64,000 bases of DNA from an uncultured Clostridia bacterium (GCA_944384855.1 CALWUY010000066.1:94794-158793), one strand, 5' to 3'; shown: positions 18,001-27,371, counted from the first letter of the stretch. The notes: generated by a model not told the origin, from the letters alone. A program made the numbers and translations.

Positions 18001-19868
18001 TCGGCAATCGGTATTTTGAAGTGATACCAGTCATTCTCTCCCTTTGAAGCGTAAGCGTTGATATCGTTGGTACGCTCGCGGTTATACCATATATTTTCAT
18101 TTGAAGCCAGGTTGAAGGTAATAAATATACCGAGTTCACTTGCCTTCTTATTAAGCGCCACATAATCCTGATATTTCATATCAAACTCAATGTAATCTGC
18201 CTGTGAAATATCAACTGAGGGATCCACTCTTTTTACAATACGGTCGCAAAGCTGAACAAACTGCGTTCCTAATGTATTTGAAGCACCGGCTATATCTATG
18301 ACAGTGACTACATTTTCGGGCATTTCAGGAATATCGACTGTACCGCGGATATTTGAAATTGTTAGCGTGTCGCTGTAAATATCACCGAATCCGACATCAG
18401 CGTTTTCACCGAACAGCATCCAGAAATTAACTGCCGACCAGTCTGCTCCGCTGTCCTGCCTTACTGTGAAAGCGGATTTAGGAATGGTGTAATGATACAA
18501 TCCATCTCCCATATCGACGCCGTAGCTCATTATATCCACGGCAGAGCGGTCTGCCCACGCCTGACCGGAAGAGGTCAGATGCAGCCCAAAGCTGTAATTA
18601 TTGGTTTCTATATAATTTTTGAAGTTTTCGTAATTAGAATATTTTATATCAAATTCAATAAAGTCAACAGCCGAAAGATCTACGGCATCAACGTTTTTTA
18701 CAAATCTTCCTTCAAACCAGTTGGCTCTCCAGTCGCCGTTGTCGCCGAGAGTTTTTGATACGCCGTCTTCATCAATCATCACCTCTGTACCCGAGGGATC
18801 TTCAGACGCTTCTGATGTGCCGCAGATATTCGAAATTGTAAGAGTGTCGCTGTAAATATCACCGAATCCGACATCGGCATTTTCGCCGAACAGCATCCAG
18901 AAATTAACTGCCGACCAGTCTACTCCGCTGTCCTGCCTTACTGTGAAATCGGATTTCGGGATAGCGTAATGATACAATCCGTCTCCCATATCGACGCCGT
19001 AGCTCATTATATCCACGGCAGAGCGATCTGCCCACGCCTGACCGGAAGAGGTCAGATGCAGCCCAAAGCTGTAATTATTGGTTTCTATATAATTTTTGAA
19101 GTTTTCGTAATTAGAATACTTGATATCAAACTCTATGAAGTCAGCGTCCGAAAGATCGGTAGCATTAACTATCTTTACAAATCTGCCCTCAAACCAGTTG
19201 GCTCTCCAGTCGCCATTATCTCCGAGAGTCTTAGACACTCCGTCTTCGTCCAGCATTACCGCCGACTCTGAAGGCAAATCAGAAGATTTAACGGTGCCGC
19301 AGATATTTTTTACTGTAATAGAAACAGTCGCCAGTTCTCCGGTAGAATCAGCGGAAAATGCGGGATTGTTGAATCCGAACATCCAGTGCTTTACCTGCGT
19401 CCAGTCGATAATAGAAGCGTCTCCCTGTCCGAAATACGCAACAGGTATAGAGAAGTGGTGCCAATCGCCGGATGTCCCGGTCTCAAAGCCGAAAATATTC
19501 GGGGAAACACCGCGGTTAGCCCATCTGCCTGAGCCCGAAGCCAGATTAAAGGTAAGCGGATTTCCGCTGCTTTCGGTATATGACTTTATCGCTTCGTAAT
19601 CGCTGAATTTTACATCAAAATCAATGTTGGAAGCAACGGTAAAATCGAAAATTCCAATATTTTCCTTGTATAATCGGTCCCACAGCCATACAAATACATC
19701 GCCTACTGTATTGCTGCCGCCTTCTTCATCCAGCACTACTACTGCGTTTTCCGGAAGCGTGGGCTCCTCAGCGAAAGCGAAAATCCCCGCAAGCGGTATC
19801 ATTACAGACAAGACAATTGAAATTGCAGCTATAATGGATAAGAGTTTCAAACTAATCTTTTTTGTCAT
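15099..19868 (-). CDS. giant nine-module membrane-anchored surface protein
   Basis: The product has 1589 residues. A signal peptide (about 1-33) is followed by nine modules. Modules 1-4, 6 and 8 are the IEFDxxxxDY / WxHxxIP / xxWMxGF / NICGT type seen in the two preceding entries. Modules 5 and 7 are a second type (IDQxGxxGTxG, VYVDDxxALPD, FGVKDG, then WICNI). Module 9 is a divergent version. Then come an Asp-rich linker (GDDYDFGDDWDDFYDE), a transmembrane helix at about 1556-1578 and the basic tail KKRKKVK, a cytoplasmic stop-transfer. Modules 2 and 3 are nearly identical at DNA level. It starts 16 bases after the permease gene, so it is the last gene of the transport operon. No catalytic motif is seen; a cell-surface glycan-capture role next to the importers is inferred. 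Confidence 0.75.
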   Translation of the reverse strand: MTKKISLKLLSIIAAISIVLSVMIPLAGIFAFAEEPTLPENAVVVLDEEGGSNTVGDVFVWLWDRLYKENIGIFDFTVASNIDFDVKFSDYEAIKSYTESSGNPLTFNLASGSGRWANRGVSPNIFGFETGTSGDWHHFSIPVAYFGQGDASIIDWTQVKHWMFGFNNPAFSADSTGELATVSITVKNICGTVKSSDLPSESAVMLDEDGVSKTLGDNGDWRANWFEGRFVKIVNATDLSDADFIEFDIKYSNYENFKNYIETNNYSFGLHLTSSGQAWADRSAVDIMSYGVDMGDGLYHYAIPKSDFTVRQDSGVDWSAVNFWMLFGENADVGFGDIYSDTLTISNICGTSEASEDPSGTEVMIDEDGVSKTLGDNGDWRANWFEGRFVKNVDAVDLSAVDFIEFDIKYSNYENFKNYIETNNYSFGLHLTSSGQAWADRSAVDIMSYGVDMGDGLYHYTIPKSAFTVRQDSGADWSAVNFWMLFGENADVGFGDIYSDTLTISNIRGTVDIPEMPENVVTVIDIAGASNTLGTQFVQLCDRIVKRVDPSVDISQADYIEFDMKYQDYVALNKKASELGIFITFNLASNENIWYNRERTNDINAYASKGENDWYHFKIPIADFVNVNMGEIDLTNIMNWFIGFEGANLYADTGEFADYFLNVKNVCATSKGENDIFRPALISEALYVIDQLGISGTIGDSTEDTYSQLSETFTNTSIISGDLTASKKVFMNVYVDDADALPDDLSISFGVKDGEGYRYCEAVNIKNQIVNDGWNEVLILVKDIKFQNTEDLKNVAVWRLTSNNGSAVGGNADCRLWICNIAGMVDATAPDMPESATVIIDEPGMENTIGTQFVHSFDRLYKKTEPADVSNAGYIEFDAHFDDFMKLARTLNELDLTMSFHLTSSGQQWTDRYFVGDILHYAIEGENGWWHFKIPMEDFNTANVGHIDWEAINLWMIGFDGTNMYAETGELANFAIRIMNICATPLEDNPMIRPNYASDAVSLIDQMGVLGTFGSSENDTYDKISDRFASDTIVEGDLTAGKYISLQVYVDDPNALPDNLGLVFGVKDGDGIHYLNKIEIAGQIEKSGWNEIIIPSGSVTSENPEDLKNVVCWRLYSSDTSKVGKYANSRMWVCNIIGIVESDAPELPKNIIATINYRGLTNTPGSAFSWLADRMFQQDLGPFDISVADYLEFDFYVEDYKAVKDAMEANDMDIIVGISSGDPEQYETSRYFSRIISYFYDQVTQDGWNHIKIPMSDFISAGEGDPYDSTSVTSFMLSFLGDNIQGDSSAIADVTLKIINVCATTERPYIEIPKDSDKPSMPDKNAVYINTAESLFDENGTWNPASVTVDTDYKTEGEASISNILFDQTLRTNQLRYIFNETADISDAKTFKFDFFVSDIELLTQRAEMSFVISSDVRGVGDYYSWKLNLGSLKNGWNSIEISFDSSHITEGSPDLTQIKSIIIQCDKASFQSEKYTERVTVKVDNLRYISKTGNTTLNINYGDDPFGDDYDFGDDWDDFYDEEVIPGGTVENEPGEAPVITDTQVVKKTVNNVVTQYLWLIIALAAELVAVAGIITAVYFIKKRKKVK
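18345..19250 (-). repeat. recent tandem duplication of a 477-bp module
   Basis: Two copies offset by 477 bp (159 codons), about 18345-18773 and 18822-19250, differ at only scattered positions. For example, the stretch from about 18541 to 18640 matches 19018 to 19117 with one difference seen. The duplication is in frame and creates modules 2 and 3 of the giant surface protein. Confidence 0.85.
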
Positions 19869-19884
19869 TTTTCTACCTCCCGTA

Positions 19885-20826
19885 TTATCCTACGATACCG
19901 CTGGTCTCTATTCCCTGAATAATCTTCTTCTGAAAGATACAGTAGAAAATCAACAGCGGAACTACCCCAAGCAATGCCGCGGTATTAACATATACATACT
20001 GTATTGCGTCGTTTATCCCACCGAAAATAGTGGAATTCAACAGACTTACTACCGACGGAATAAACTTTACTCCTCCGTCAAGCAAACCCGAATAAAATGT
20101 ATCTGTCCACTGCCATGCAAAAGACAGAGAGAATACTACTACCAGCATTGACTTCGCCATTGGAAGTATTACCTCAAAATATGTGCGGTAAGGTCCTGAC
20201 CCGTCAACATAGGCTGCCTCTATAAGCTCCTTTGGTATTCCTATATAATACTGACGCATAAGTATTACAAAAATACCCGCCCTGAACCCGAGACATGTCG
20301 CTGAAAGCAGAATCGTCGGGAAAATCGTGTTAGTAAGCTGTATCCCTTCGCTTCCGAATAATCCGAACAGACCGAAAATATCAAAAAATCTGAACTTTGT
20401 GAAAAGCGGCAGGGATACCGTCTGTATCGGCATAAGCATAGTAAGCACCACTATGCCGAATAAGATTTTGACTCCCGGGAACTTGAACCTTGCCAGACCG
20501 TAACCGACAAACGCCGCCGAAAAGCTTGTAAACACAGCGGCAACTACAGCATAAATCAAAGTATTCACAAATCCTGCCGGAAAATCTGTTTCGGTGAAAA
20601 TGTATTTAATGTTGTCAAGCGTCCAGTCCTGCGGTATCTGTATTACCAGAGGATTATACAGGTCCGAATCCGACATGAAGGATGACAGTATTTTAAATAT
20701 AAAAGGATAAATGATGATATATGACAGACCTAAAAGCAGAATATATATCGGTATTTTCGCAAGAGCATTCAGAATCTTCCGCTTTTGCTTCTGCGTCATT
20801 GCTCCCCTTAAATTCATCTTGCTCAT
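19885..20826 (-). CDS. ABC sugar transporter permease, MalG-type
   Basis: The product has 313 residues and six predicted membrane helices. The cytoplasmic EAA loop reads EAAYVDGSGPYRTYFEVILP, the coupling helix that contacts the ATPase and the hallmark of binding-protein-dependent permeases. Its size and the C-terminal GIETSGIVG fit the MalG/CUT1 group. It overlaps the upstream permease gene by 4 bases, so the two form a heterodimer pair. No ATPase gene occurs in the window. A shared MsmX/MsiK-type ATPase elsewhere is expected from what is known of Gram-positive CUT1 systems. Confidence 0.92.
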   Translation of the reverse strand: MSKMNLRGAMTQKQKRKILNALAKIPIYILLLGLSYIIIYPFIFKILSSFMSDSDLYNPLVIQIPQDWTLDNIKYIFTETDFPAGFVNTLIYAVVAAVFTSFSAAFVGYGLARFKFPGVKILFGIVVLTMLMPIQTVSLPLFTKFRFFDIFGLFGLFGSEGIQLTNTIFPTILLSATCLGFRAGIFVILMRQYYIGIPKELIEAAYVDGSGPYRTYFEVILPMAKSMLVVVFSLSFAWQWTDTFYSGLLDGGVKFIPSVVSLLNSTIFGGINDAIQYVYVNTAALLGVVPLLIFYCIFQKKIIQGIETSGIVG

Positions 20827-21749
20827 GCGCTCACCCCTTTGTTTCCGCGGTTTGCTATCTTAACAAATATAAATGAAACCAACGACAGCAGCACCAATAT
20901 CACCAGGAAATGCAGCCATGCCATTGCCGCAGCTTCACCGTATTTGCCTCCGTTGAACGCCGATTCATTTATATAGGTGAGCAGCGCCGTATCGCTTCTT
21001 GTTATGCTCTCAACAAAAGTATATATGACATTAACTATCATCATAGGCGAAAGCATGGGAAGCGTTATCTTCCAGAAGGTTTCCCATGATGAAGCTCCCT
21101 CTACCAAAGCGGCTTCGTATATAGACGGCGAAACAGACTGTATTCCTGCCAGGAATATAAGTATCTGCACACCTGAACGGTTTACTATATTGAGTATTCC
21201 GCTGGTCATTGACGAAAGAAAAGATATCAAATCGGGATCAAGATTAAAATTCTGCAAAAGGGTTGTCGTATCGCCTAAAGCGCTGAATAACTCGGAATTA
21301 TTTTCACGCGACAGTGTATTTATCGCCGACATAAGCATATTTGATGAATCTATTTCGGCCAGCATACCGGTACATACAATAACCGGCAGGAAAAACACTG
21401 TTCTGAAAATACCTCTGCCCTTTATGTTGAGATTGAGAACAACCGCAATAAAGAGTGAAAATATCATAATTACCGGCAATGTGGTTATCAGTGTGCGTAC
21501 ATCGGATATCAGCAGCTGCGTGAAATTCGGGTCGGTCCTGAGCGCATATTTATAATTGGCAATACCTACAAAATTCAGCTCTACACCGTTTTCAATGTTG
21601 AGTTCGTTAAACGAATACTGTATACCTGAAATAAAAACCGGAATAAATATTAAAATCAGACCTATTATCAAAGGAAGGCTGAAAACCAATCCGCAATATT
21701 GATTGTCTCTGTGGCTGTTAAGCTTCCTTTTGGGGTTTTTGTTTTTCAA
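20823..21749 (-). CDS. ABC sugar transporter permease, MalF-type
   Basis: The product has 308 residues, six membrane helices and an EAA loop EAALVEGASSWETFWKITLP. It starts with TTG at 21749 after a strong AGGAGGAAGGG site. It carries an insertion of about 50 residues (SSNMLMSAINTLSRENNSEL onward) in an external loop between helices. Stop/start overlap with the MalG-type gene shows translational coupling. This pair follows the DUF5696 gene and is distinct from the second pair at 26505-28296. Confidence 0.92.
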   Translation of the reverse strand: MKNKNPKRKLNSHRDNQYCGLVFSLPLIIGLILIFIPVFISGIQYSFNELNIENGVELNFVGIANYKYALRTDPNFTQLLISDVRTLITTLPVIMIFSLFIAVVLNLNIKGRGIFRTVFFLPVIVCTGMLAEIDSSNMLMSAINTLSRENNSELFSALGDTTTLLQNFNLDPDLISFLSSMTSGILNIVNRSGVQILIFLAGIQSVSPSIYEAALVEGASSWETFWKITLPMLSPMMIVNVIYTFVESITRSDTALLTYINESAFNGGKYGEAAAMAWLHFLVILVLLSLVSFIFVKIANRGNKGVSA

Positions 21750-21762
21750 TTTGCCCTTCCTC

Positions 21763-24369
21763 CTATCCTCTGATAATTAAATAGCCGCCTGCTTCTACCT
21801 TGCCGGATCCGGTATCGTAACCCGTTTCGCCGTAGTTTGTGTAAATCTTTGTTCCGTCTTCATAAACCGAACAATAAACGTTGGATGCAACCTCCGTACT
21901 GTCTGTTATGGCTGAAGAACTCAGAACCTCCAGCGCATCACCGTAATCAGCATAAGCAGATATTATTTCATCCTTGACGTATTCATAATTTATGGCAAAA
22001 TATCTGCTGTAATCGGTTTTCTTTAACTGCTCTATATTGTCACTTGCGACAAGATATGTCGGCGTTACGCCGCATCGCAGACAGTCAAGCAGCAGCGAGT
22101 TGCTTTCACCTTCAAGGTTGATCGGTTTGCTGTGAAGCTTTATGCTGCCGGAAACCACTATCTGAAGGAACGGAACCGAAACGCTTTCGCCTGAAAGTCC
22201 CGACGAGCTGCACGGCACTTCTTCGAGTGTATCCGCATAAGGCAGTACATAAGCGTTTGCACCGTCAAAATTAAGAGTGATTTTTTCCGAACTGCTTTTA
22301 AGCAGATTTTCGACATACTCAATAGACTGCTGACGGTTTACGCTGTGCCGCTCTGAAAAATCAGCCACAAGGTAATTGCCGAGTGTATTTAAAGTTATCG
22401 CCGAAATATCGTTTTTCACCGCGCTTGACGTAAGCTTTTCAGCATACTTTTCGTATTTCACCGGAGAAGTTATATAAAGTGAGCTCTCCTTCATCTCGGA
22501 GAAAGAACGGTATTCATAAAATTCGGCCGTTGAAAGCTCCAGCGTCTGGCATGCCGACGATTTGACACCGAAACCGTCAAACATACGGTTGTATTTTGTG
22601 AGTAAAAACTCATTTCCCTGTGTCAAAGATATTCCTTCCTGCTGACAGTACTCGGCCAGATCTTTGTATCCGCTTTTGCCGCCCTGTTTTGAAGAAAAAC
22701 GTATTTTATTCGAAATAGTGGCGTCAAGCCCTTTTTTCTCCCATCCAAGCATAGACAGCGAGAGGTTTTCGATTCCTTCTTCCTTAAGGTCTTTCAAAAT
22801 ATTCATCGCATCCTCGTAGGAGGTGAATACCATTTCCGATTTATACGGAATTCCCAGAAAATCCTTTTCAATCAGCGCCGCGCCTATCGTCTGAACGGCT
22901 ATTTTTTCTTCTTTTTTATCCTCTGTCTTGAATCCTTTTGAAGACAGGTAATTTCGGTAAATTTCTGCCATTCCGGTGTAGTTCGCCTTTTCGCCTGTCA
23001 AAAAGTAGTAATCAACCGAATAATCACAGGTGTACCGGTTCTCATCGCTTATGTATATATTTTGGGTCGAACCCATTGAAACAATCTTCGGCTGCGTGAC
23101 CGAAGGCTCATTTTCCGTATACAGAAATCTGTTGTAAACCGCATAGTACTGACCGTTCGGGCCTCCTAACAGGGCTACTATGAAATCCGCCACATCACCC
23201 GAAGTAATAACCGCGGCAAACGCCGATCCGTCATTTCTTACCGCGCCGAATACCGGAAGATGATAGGTCTCGCCGGTGGAAAGCTCAAACGGTTCATCTG
23301 TAACCGGATTTTCTCCGTATACCCTGCCCGCAATTGCAGTCTGCCTTGTATCCGGCTGACCGTTTATGTTTATAAGCGCCCCGGAACCGTCAGGAACAAA
23401 TAAATATCCTTTTCCACCGCTTTGCGGCTTATCGCATCCGAAATACGGAAGCAAAGATATCTCCAAGAGCTGAAATCCGTCGCTGCATACTATCGATTCA
23501 TTGGGTATAGTTGCCGTCAGTCCGTTCTCTGTCAGAACGTACTCTACACGAAGCTTGAAATTAGGATATACCTGGTTTTCAATTTCAATTCCCAGTTTTT
23601 CCATGTCACTGGTGTAATCCTCGTATGTGTATCCTGCCTCCGAGAAAATATCGCTTATATCTTCTCTGTCCTTGTCGGTGACCATACCCTCTTCCAGTAC
23701 ATAAAGTTCCTTATCCTTGAGCGTCGGATACTTTGCGAGCATCTCCTCGTTCACATAACCGTCACTGCTGTAAAGTGAATAAAACGCTGACAGTTTTCTT
23801 GAGTCGCGGTTCTCAAGATTTGAAGTATATTTTTCGTAATCTTCAACTGTCATGGCAATCGGAACTATAAGTTTTCCTTTATCCTCGCCTATAGAAAGAT
23901 TGACCGCCACACCGTTTTCATATATCTCAGACGAAAACTGACCGAAACTCAGACAGTCCTGTGAGGACCACAAATTCTGGTTGTTGAATTCGCTGTCATA
24001 AAAGGATACTATTACCTGAGATTCATAATTATTTTTAACGTCTCCGGTATACATCGGATCAGTCGCGGCATCATAAGGGTTCGAGGTAAAAATTTCACCG
24101 CTTGCCTTATTTTTTATTCCCAGAGTCATGTCGGCTGTATTGTAATAAAGCTCGAGACTGCCGTTTTCGGTAATCTTCCGCATACCGTTAAGCATTTCCT
24201 GTGCAGAGGCAAACGAAAGCGACATTTCTGCGGGAGCCCCCTCGACCGTCTCAATTAAAGCTCCAAGTCGACTGTCAGCCCCGGATTCTTCAGAACCGTC
24301 GGCCGATACCGGCACCGCGGTTACTGCAAGCATTAATGCCAAAGCACCGGATAAAACCTTTTTAAACAT
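21763..24369 (-). CDS. secreted DUF5696-family protein
   Basis: The product has 868 residues from the ATG at 24369 (RBS GAGGT; earlier ATG lacks a site), with signal peptide cleaved near VPVSA. The N-terminal half is beta-rich, with phrases like GYLFVPDGSGALININ and TGETYHLPVFGAVRNDG, like a glycosidase supersandwich. The C-terminal half looks like a TIM barrel: YEDAMNILKDLKEEGIENLS, then LSMLGWEKKG, then EKITLNFDGANAYVLPYAD. I recognise the family as DUF5696, which in Paenibacillus and Clostridia sits next to YIP1 proteins and CUT1 permeases, as it does here. No function has been established for it. A glycoside-hydrolase-like fold acting outside the membrane on the imported glycan is inference; no catalytic residue can be named. 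Confidence 0.72.
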   Translation of the reverse strand: MFKKVLSGALALMLAVTAVPVSADGSEESGADSRLGALIETVEGAPAEMSLSFASAQEMLNGMRKITENGSLELYYNTADMTLGIKNKASGEIFTSNPYDAATDPMYTGDVKNNYESQVIVSFYDSEFNNQNLWSSQDCLSFGQFSSEIYENGVAVNLSIGEDKGKLIVPIAMTVEDYEKYTSNLENRDSRKLSAFYSLYSSDGYVNEEMLAKYPTLKDKELYVLEEGMVTDKDREDISDIFSEAGYTYEDYTSDMEKLGIEIENQVYPNFKLRVEYVLTENGLTATIPNESIVCSDGFQLLEISLLPYFGCDKPQSGGKGYLFVPDGSGALININGQPDTRQTAIAGRVYGENPVTDEPFELSTGETYHLPVFGAVRNDGSAFAAVITSGDVADFIVALLGGPNGQYYAVYNRFLYTENEPSVTQPKIVSMGSTQNIYISDENRYTCDYSVDYYFLTGEKANYTGMAEIYRNYLSSKGFKTEDKKEEKIAVQTIGAALIEKDFLGIPYKSEMVFTSYEDAMNILKDLKEEGIENLSLSMLGWEKKGLDATISNKIRFSSKQGGKSGYKDLAEYCQQEGISLTQGNEFLLTKYNRMFDGFGVKSSACQTLELSTAEFYEYRSFSEMKESSLYITSPVKYEKYAEKLTSSAVKNDISAITLNTLGNYLVADFSERHSVNRQQSIEYVENLLKSSSEKITLNFDGANAYVLPYADTLEEVPCSSSGLSGESVSVPFLQIVVSGSIKLHSKPINLEGESNSLLLDCLRCGVTPTYLVASDNIEQLKKTDYSRYFAINYEYVKDEIISAYADYGDALEVLSSSAITDSTEVASNVYCSVYEDGTKIYTNYGETGYDTGSGKVEAGGYLIIRG

Positions 24370-24379
24370 TATCTCTACC

Positions 24380-26497
24380 TCACATACGGTAATTAAGTTC
24401 ACTGACCACGCTGCCGATCGCCGAAATCATCTGACCGCTCAGGCTTATAAATACAAGCACTATGAACAGCATGAATAACATTCCGACTATCGTAAGCAGA
24501 CATACAAGTATGTTTTTGCCGAAAGAATAATCGTGAACAGTCATAGATCCGAAGAATATAAGCATCAGCATCCACAGAATGATAATTGTAGAAACCATTC
24601 CCAATATGCTCAGTTCGTCAGAAACCAGCAGATAACTTATAAGCGTGCATGGAATGGTGAAAAGAGCATACGGCATACTTGAATAGCATACTGCTATATA
24701 TACATCTTTAAAGGTACCTTTACCGTCCATCAACGTGGTAAAGCACATGTTGCAGACCACAAACAGCAATAAACCGAGTATGATGGTCAAAGAAGACGTA
24801 AGCGAACCCTGGCTGTCACCGAGGTATGAACCGCCGAGATTTGCCACTACTGAGCTTACCATTGTTACAGCAAGAATTATTGTGGCAGATTTCACGGAAC
24901 CGCGTTTTTCAGCCTTGAGTCCCCAGAATGCCTGAAGCGGATGCAGCAGTACAAAGAAACCGTACAGCAGCTGATCGCTGAGCTTTCCGCTCGCTGATAC
25001 TTCTGTAACCTTTTCATTATGCCGGTTTATCTTTTTGAACAGAATAATTACTGCCGCTAATATTGCCACGAACGCAATAAATATAAGCAGTCCGTACTTA
25101 TCAAGTATTTCTTCGCGGTAAAGCTTGAAAGCCTGACCGTAATATGTCTTGTTTCCTATCAGTCTGAAATATGACATAGCCTCTTTGTATTCTTCGTTTT
25201 CAAGCAGGTTCTTGCCTATGCCGAGGTATGCCATATCAAAATTGTTGTTTTTGGCCAAAATTTGTTCCCAGAGTTTTGCCGCTTCGTCGTACTGACGCTT
25301 TTCCTGAAGCGCCAGAACCTGATCTATAAGCTTTGCGTACTCAGTTTTTCTCGAAACGGTTATCGAAGCGGTTATGCTGTCAAGCGCGTAAATGCTGTCA
25401 CCGTTATGCGTCATTGAACAAAGGTTGGTGTAAAGTCCCTCAAAACTTCCTTCACCGCCGAACGCGTACAGCAGATTTCCGTTTGAATCGTAAAAATACA
25501 TCTTGCCCGCGGCTGAATCCACAAGGGCGTAAACCCCGTTTTCCAGCAGTTCAACCTCGTTTATTTCGGAAGGATCGCTCGCTTCCTTACCCGTATATGC
25601 GTCAAACAGAATATTTCCTACCGGAGGGAAAAAGCCGTTTCTTTTAAGTACATCGGTACCGGACGGATTTATTTTCTTTATAGGAGCGTATGTGCTGTCG
25701 GTACTGCGCGCCCAGATTGAAGAATATAAATCGTAACGGTCAATCTGAGAGCTCGTCACATATATAAATCCTTTTTCGTCTATCGTAAGATTGCTGTATT
25801 CCACCGGAACGTAACTCGTGGTGCGTTCTAACTGCTCTTCTGTCATAAACGCACGCCTCAAAAGCTCCATGGCATTTACCGAAACCTTCTGCGCGCCTAT
25901 AAACGACTCAAAACCGCCTTCGCTGTCAAGCGCTATTACACCCATGTTGGTATTCTTTGAAACAACATATACCCTTTTGGCAGAATCCACAGCAACGGCT
26001 TTTGGATTATATTTGAAGTTTTCCGGAAGTATGTCGGCCGACAAAGTCGGAAGTTCTTTGTAAAAATTAAAATTTTTGTCGAATATAATAATTCTGCCGT
26101 TGTCAGTATCCGCAACATAAAGATATCCGTCCTCTGTTACAAATACTCCCATCGGATTCAAGAACGCATCCTGCTTGTCACCGTTCTGAAATTGAGATAT
26201 TATATGCACCATTTCAAAATCGGTGTTTGCAATAACTATGCGGTTGTTGCCCGAATCGGCAATATAAATATACCCGCTGTTTTCATCATAAAGTATATCC
26301 TGCGGCTCCTTTAGCGTTCCGGCACCGTCTATCTGCGAAACTACTTCGCGTACCGTGTAGGCGTCAGGCGTTATCTGGACATTTCCGTCATACGAATAGG
26401 AAAAGGTTTCGTAACTTTCCTCGGCAGATACGCACAGTCCCAACACTGATATCAGGATAATAAAAATACTTAAAAATCTGATTAATTGTTTTGTCAT
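24380..26497 (-). CDS. NHL beta-propeller/TPR/YIP1 membrane protein
   Basis: The product has 705 residues. A signal/anchor segment is followed by an extracytoplasmic six-bladed NHL-type propeller (about 55-385). Its repeats read PQDILYDENSGYIYIADSGN and ADTDNGRIIIFD. A TPR-like helical stretch (about 390-460, QYDEAAKLWEQIL), a membrane helix at about 467-488, and a five-helix YIP1-type membrane domain (about 505-705, LLHPLQAFWGLKAEKRGS) follow. Gap to DUF5696 is 10 bases after correcting that start. Similar fusions accompany DUF5696 genes in other Firmicutes as far as I know. A sensory or scaffold role linking outside glycan binding to the membrane is possible, but no function is known. Confidence 0.78.
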   Translation of the reverse strand: MTKQLIRFLSIFIILISVLGLCVSAEESYETFSYSYDGNVQITPDAYTVREVVSQIDGAGTLKEPQDILYDENSGYIYIADSGNNRIVIANTDFEMVHIISQFQNGDKQDAFLNPMGVFVTEDGYLYVADTDNGRIIIFDKNFNFYKELPTLSADILPENFKYNPKAVAVDSAKRVYVVSKNTNMGVIALDSEGGFESFIGAQKVSVNAMELLRRAFMTEEQLERTTSYVPVEYSNLTIDEKGFIYVTSSQIDRYDLYSSIWARSTDSTYAPIKKINPSGTDVLKRNGFFPPVGNILFDAYTGKEASDPSEINEVELLENGVYALVDSAAGKMYFYDSNGNLLYAFGGEGSFEGLYTNLCSMTHNGDSIYALDSITASITVSRKTEYAKLIDQVLALQEKRQYDEAAKLWEQILAKNNNFDMAYLGIGKNLLENEEYKEAMSYFRLIGNKTYYGQAFKLYREEILDKYGLLIFIAFVAILAAVIILFKKINRHNEKVTEVSASGKLSDQLLYGFFVLLHPLQAFWGLKAEKRGSVKSATIILAVTMVSSVVANLGGSYLGDSQGSLTSSLTIILGLLLFVVCNMCFTTLMDGKGTFKDVYIAVCYSSMPYALFTIPCTLISYLLVSDELSILGMVSTIIILWMLMLIFFGSMTVHDYSFGKNILVCLLTIVGMLFMLFIVLVFISLSGQMISAIGSVVSELNYRM

Positions 26498-26504
26498 ATC
26501 TCCC

Positions 26505-27371
26505 TCAATCCTTCATACCGGAAGTTGCAACCGTTTCTAGCACGTTGCTTTGAGTTATTACAAACACCAGCACCGGCACTATCATCATAATTACCGAAGC
26601 CGCCGCCGCTGCACCCTGACGTGCAATTCCGCCCGCCATTATCTGTGACAGAGCATAATTAAGCGTCTTGAGACTCTCGGTTTGTATATAGGTTGTTCCT
26701 CCCTGACCCCATAAGCCCTGGAATGAAAAAATTATAAGGGTCAGCCATGCGGGCTTTACAAGCGGCATTACTATCCGCCAGAATATCGTAAATTCATTGG
26801 CTCCGTCAATATGCGCGGATTCTATAAGCGCGTCGGGAATAGAGGTCTCCATAAACTGCTTCATAAGGTAAAGACCCAAAGAAGAACAGAAGGCAGGCAG
26901 AATGATCGACCAGTGTGTATCAATCAGACCTAACTTTGACATTATAAGATAGGAAGGTACCGTGATTACCACTGCGCTGAACATAAGTGACAATACTATT
27001 ACCTGGAACATTATGTTTCTTCCCGGGAAATCGTGCTTGGCAAGCGCGTACGCGCAAAGCGAGGAAATCAGGATATGACCCGCTGTTCCCACTACCGATA
27101 TAGTAAGCGTATTGGATACATAGCGTGAAAACGGTACCCAGCTGTCACCCATAAGGCTTAACAAGTCGCGGTAGTTGCTCAATGTGGGGTTCTCAACAAA
27201 AAATTTAGGAGGATATATCCATAACTCACTCAGCGGTTTGATCGAGTTGGATACAGCGTATACCAGAGGAAGCGCCATAAATACTCCCATGGCTGCCAGA
27301 AAAATCGAAATGACAATATTGCCGCCTCTGGATCTGTTCAAATATATCTTTTTTGGTTTTTTCCGTATCAT
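26505..27371 (-). CDS. ABC sugar transporter permease, MalG-type (second pair)
   Basis: The product has 289 residues from the ATG at 27371. A tandem ATG at 27374 and a longer upstream frame exist, but AAGGGG sits 6 bases before 27371. It has six membrane helices, EAA loop ESAHIDGANEFTIFWRIVMP and C-terminal VATSGMKD typical of CUT1 MalG-like permeases. It lies directly after its partner permease (19-base gap) and 7 bases before the NHL/YIP1 gene in transcription order. Confidence 0.92.
   Translation of the reverse strand: MIRKKPKKIYLNRSRGGNIVISIFLAAMGVFMALPLVYAVSNSIKPLSELWIYPPKFFVENPTLSNYRDLLSLMGDSWVPFSRYVSNTLTISVVGTAGHILISSLCAYALAKHDFPGRNIMFQVIVLSLMFSAVVITVPSYLIMSKLGLIDTHWSIILPAFCSSLGLYLMKQFMETSIPDALIESAHIDGANEFTIFWRIVMPLVKPAWLTLIIFSFQGLWGQGGTTYIQTESLKTLNYALSQIMAGGIARQGAAAAASVIMMIVPVLVFVITQSNVLETVATSGMKD

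Noticed and set aside
18492-19271. Two similar plus-strand frames of 88 and 100 residues that look like a gene pair
   Set aside because: They are antisense shadows of the duplicated modules in the giant surface gene, alike only because the DNA is duplicated.
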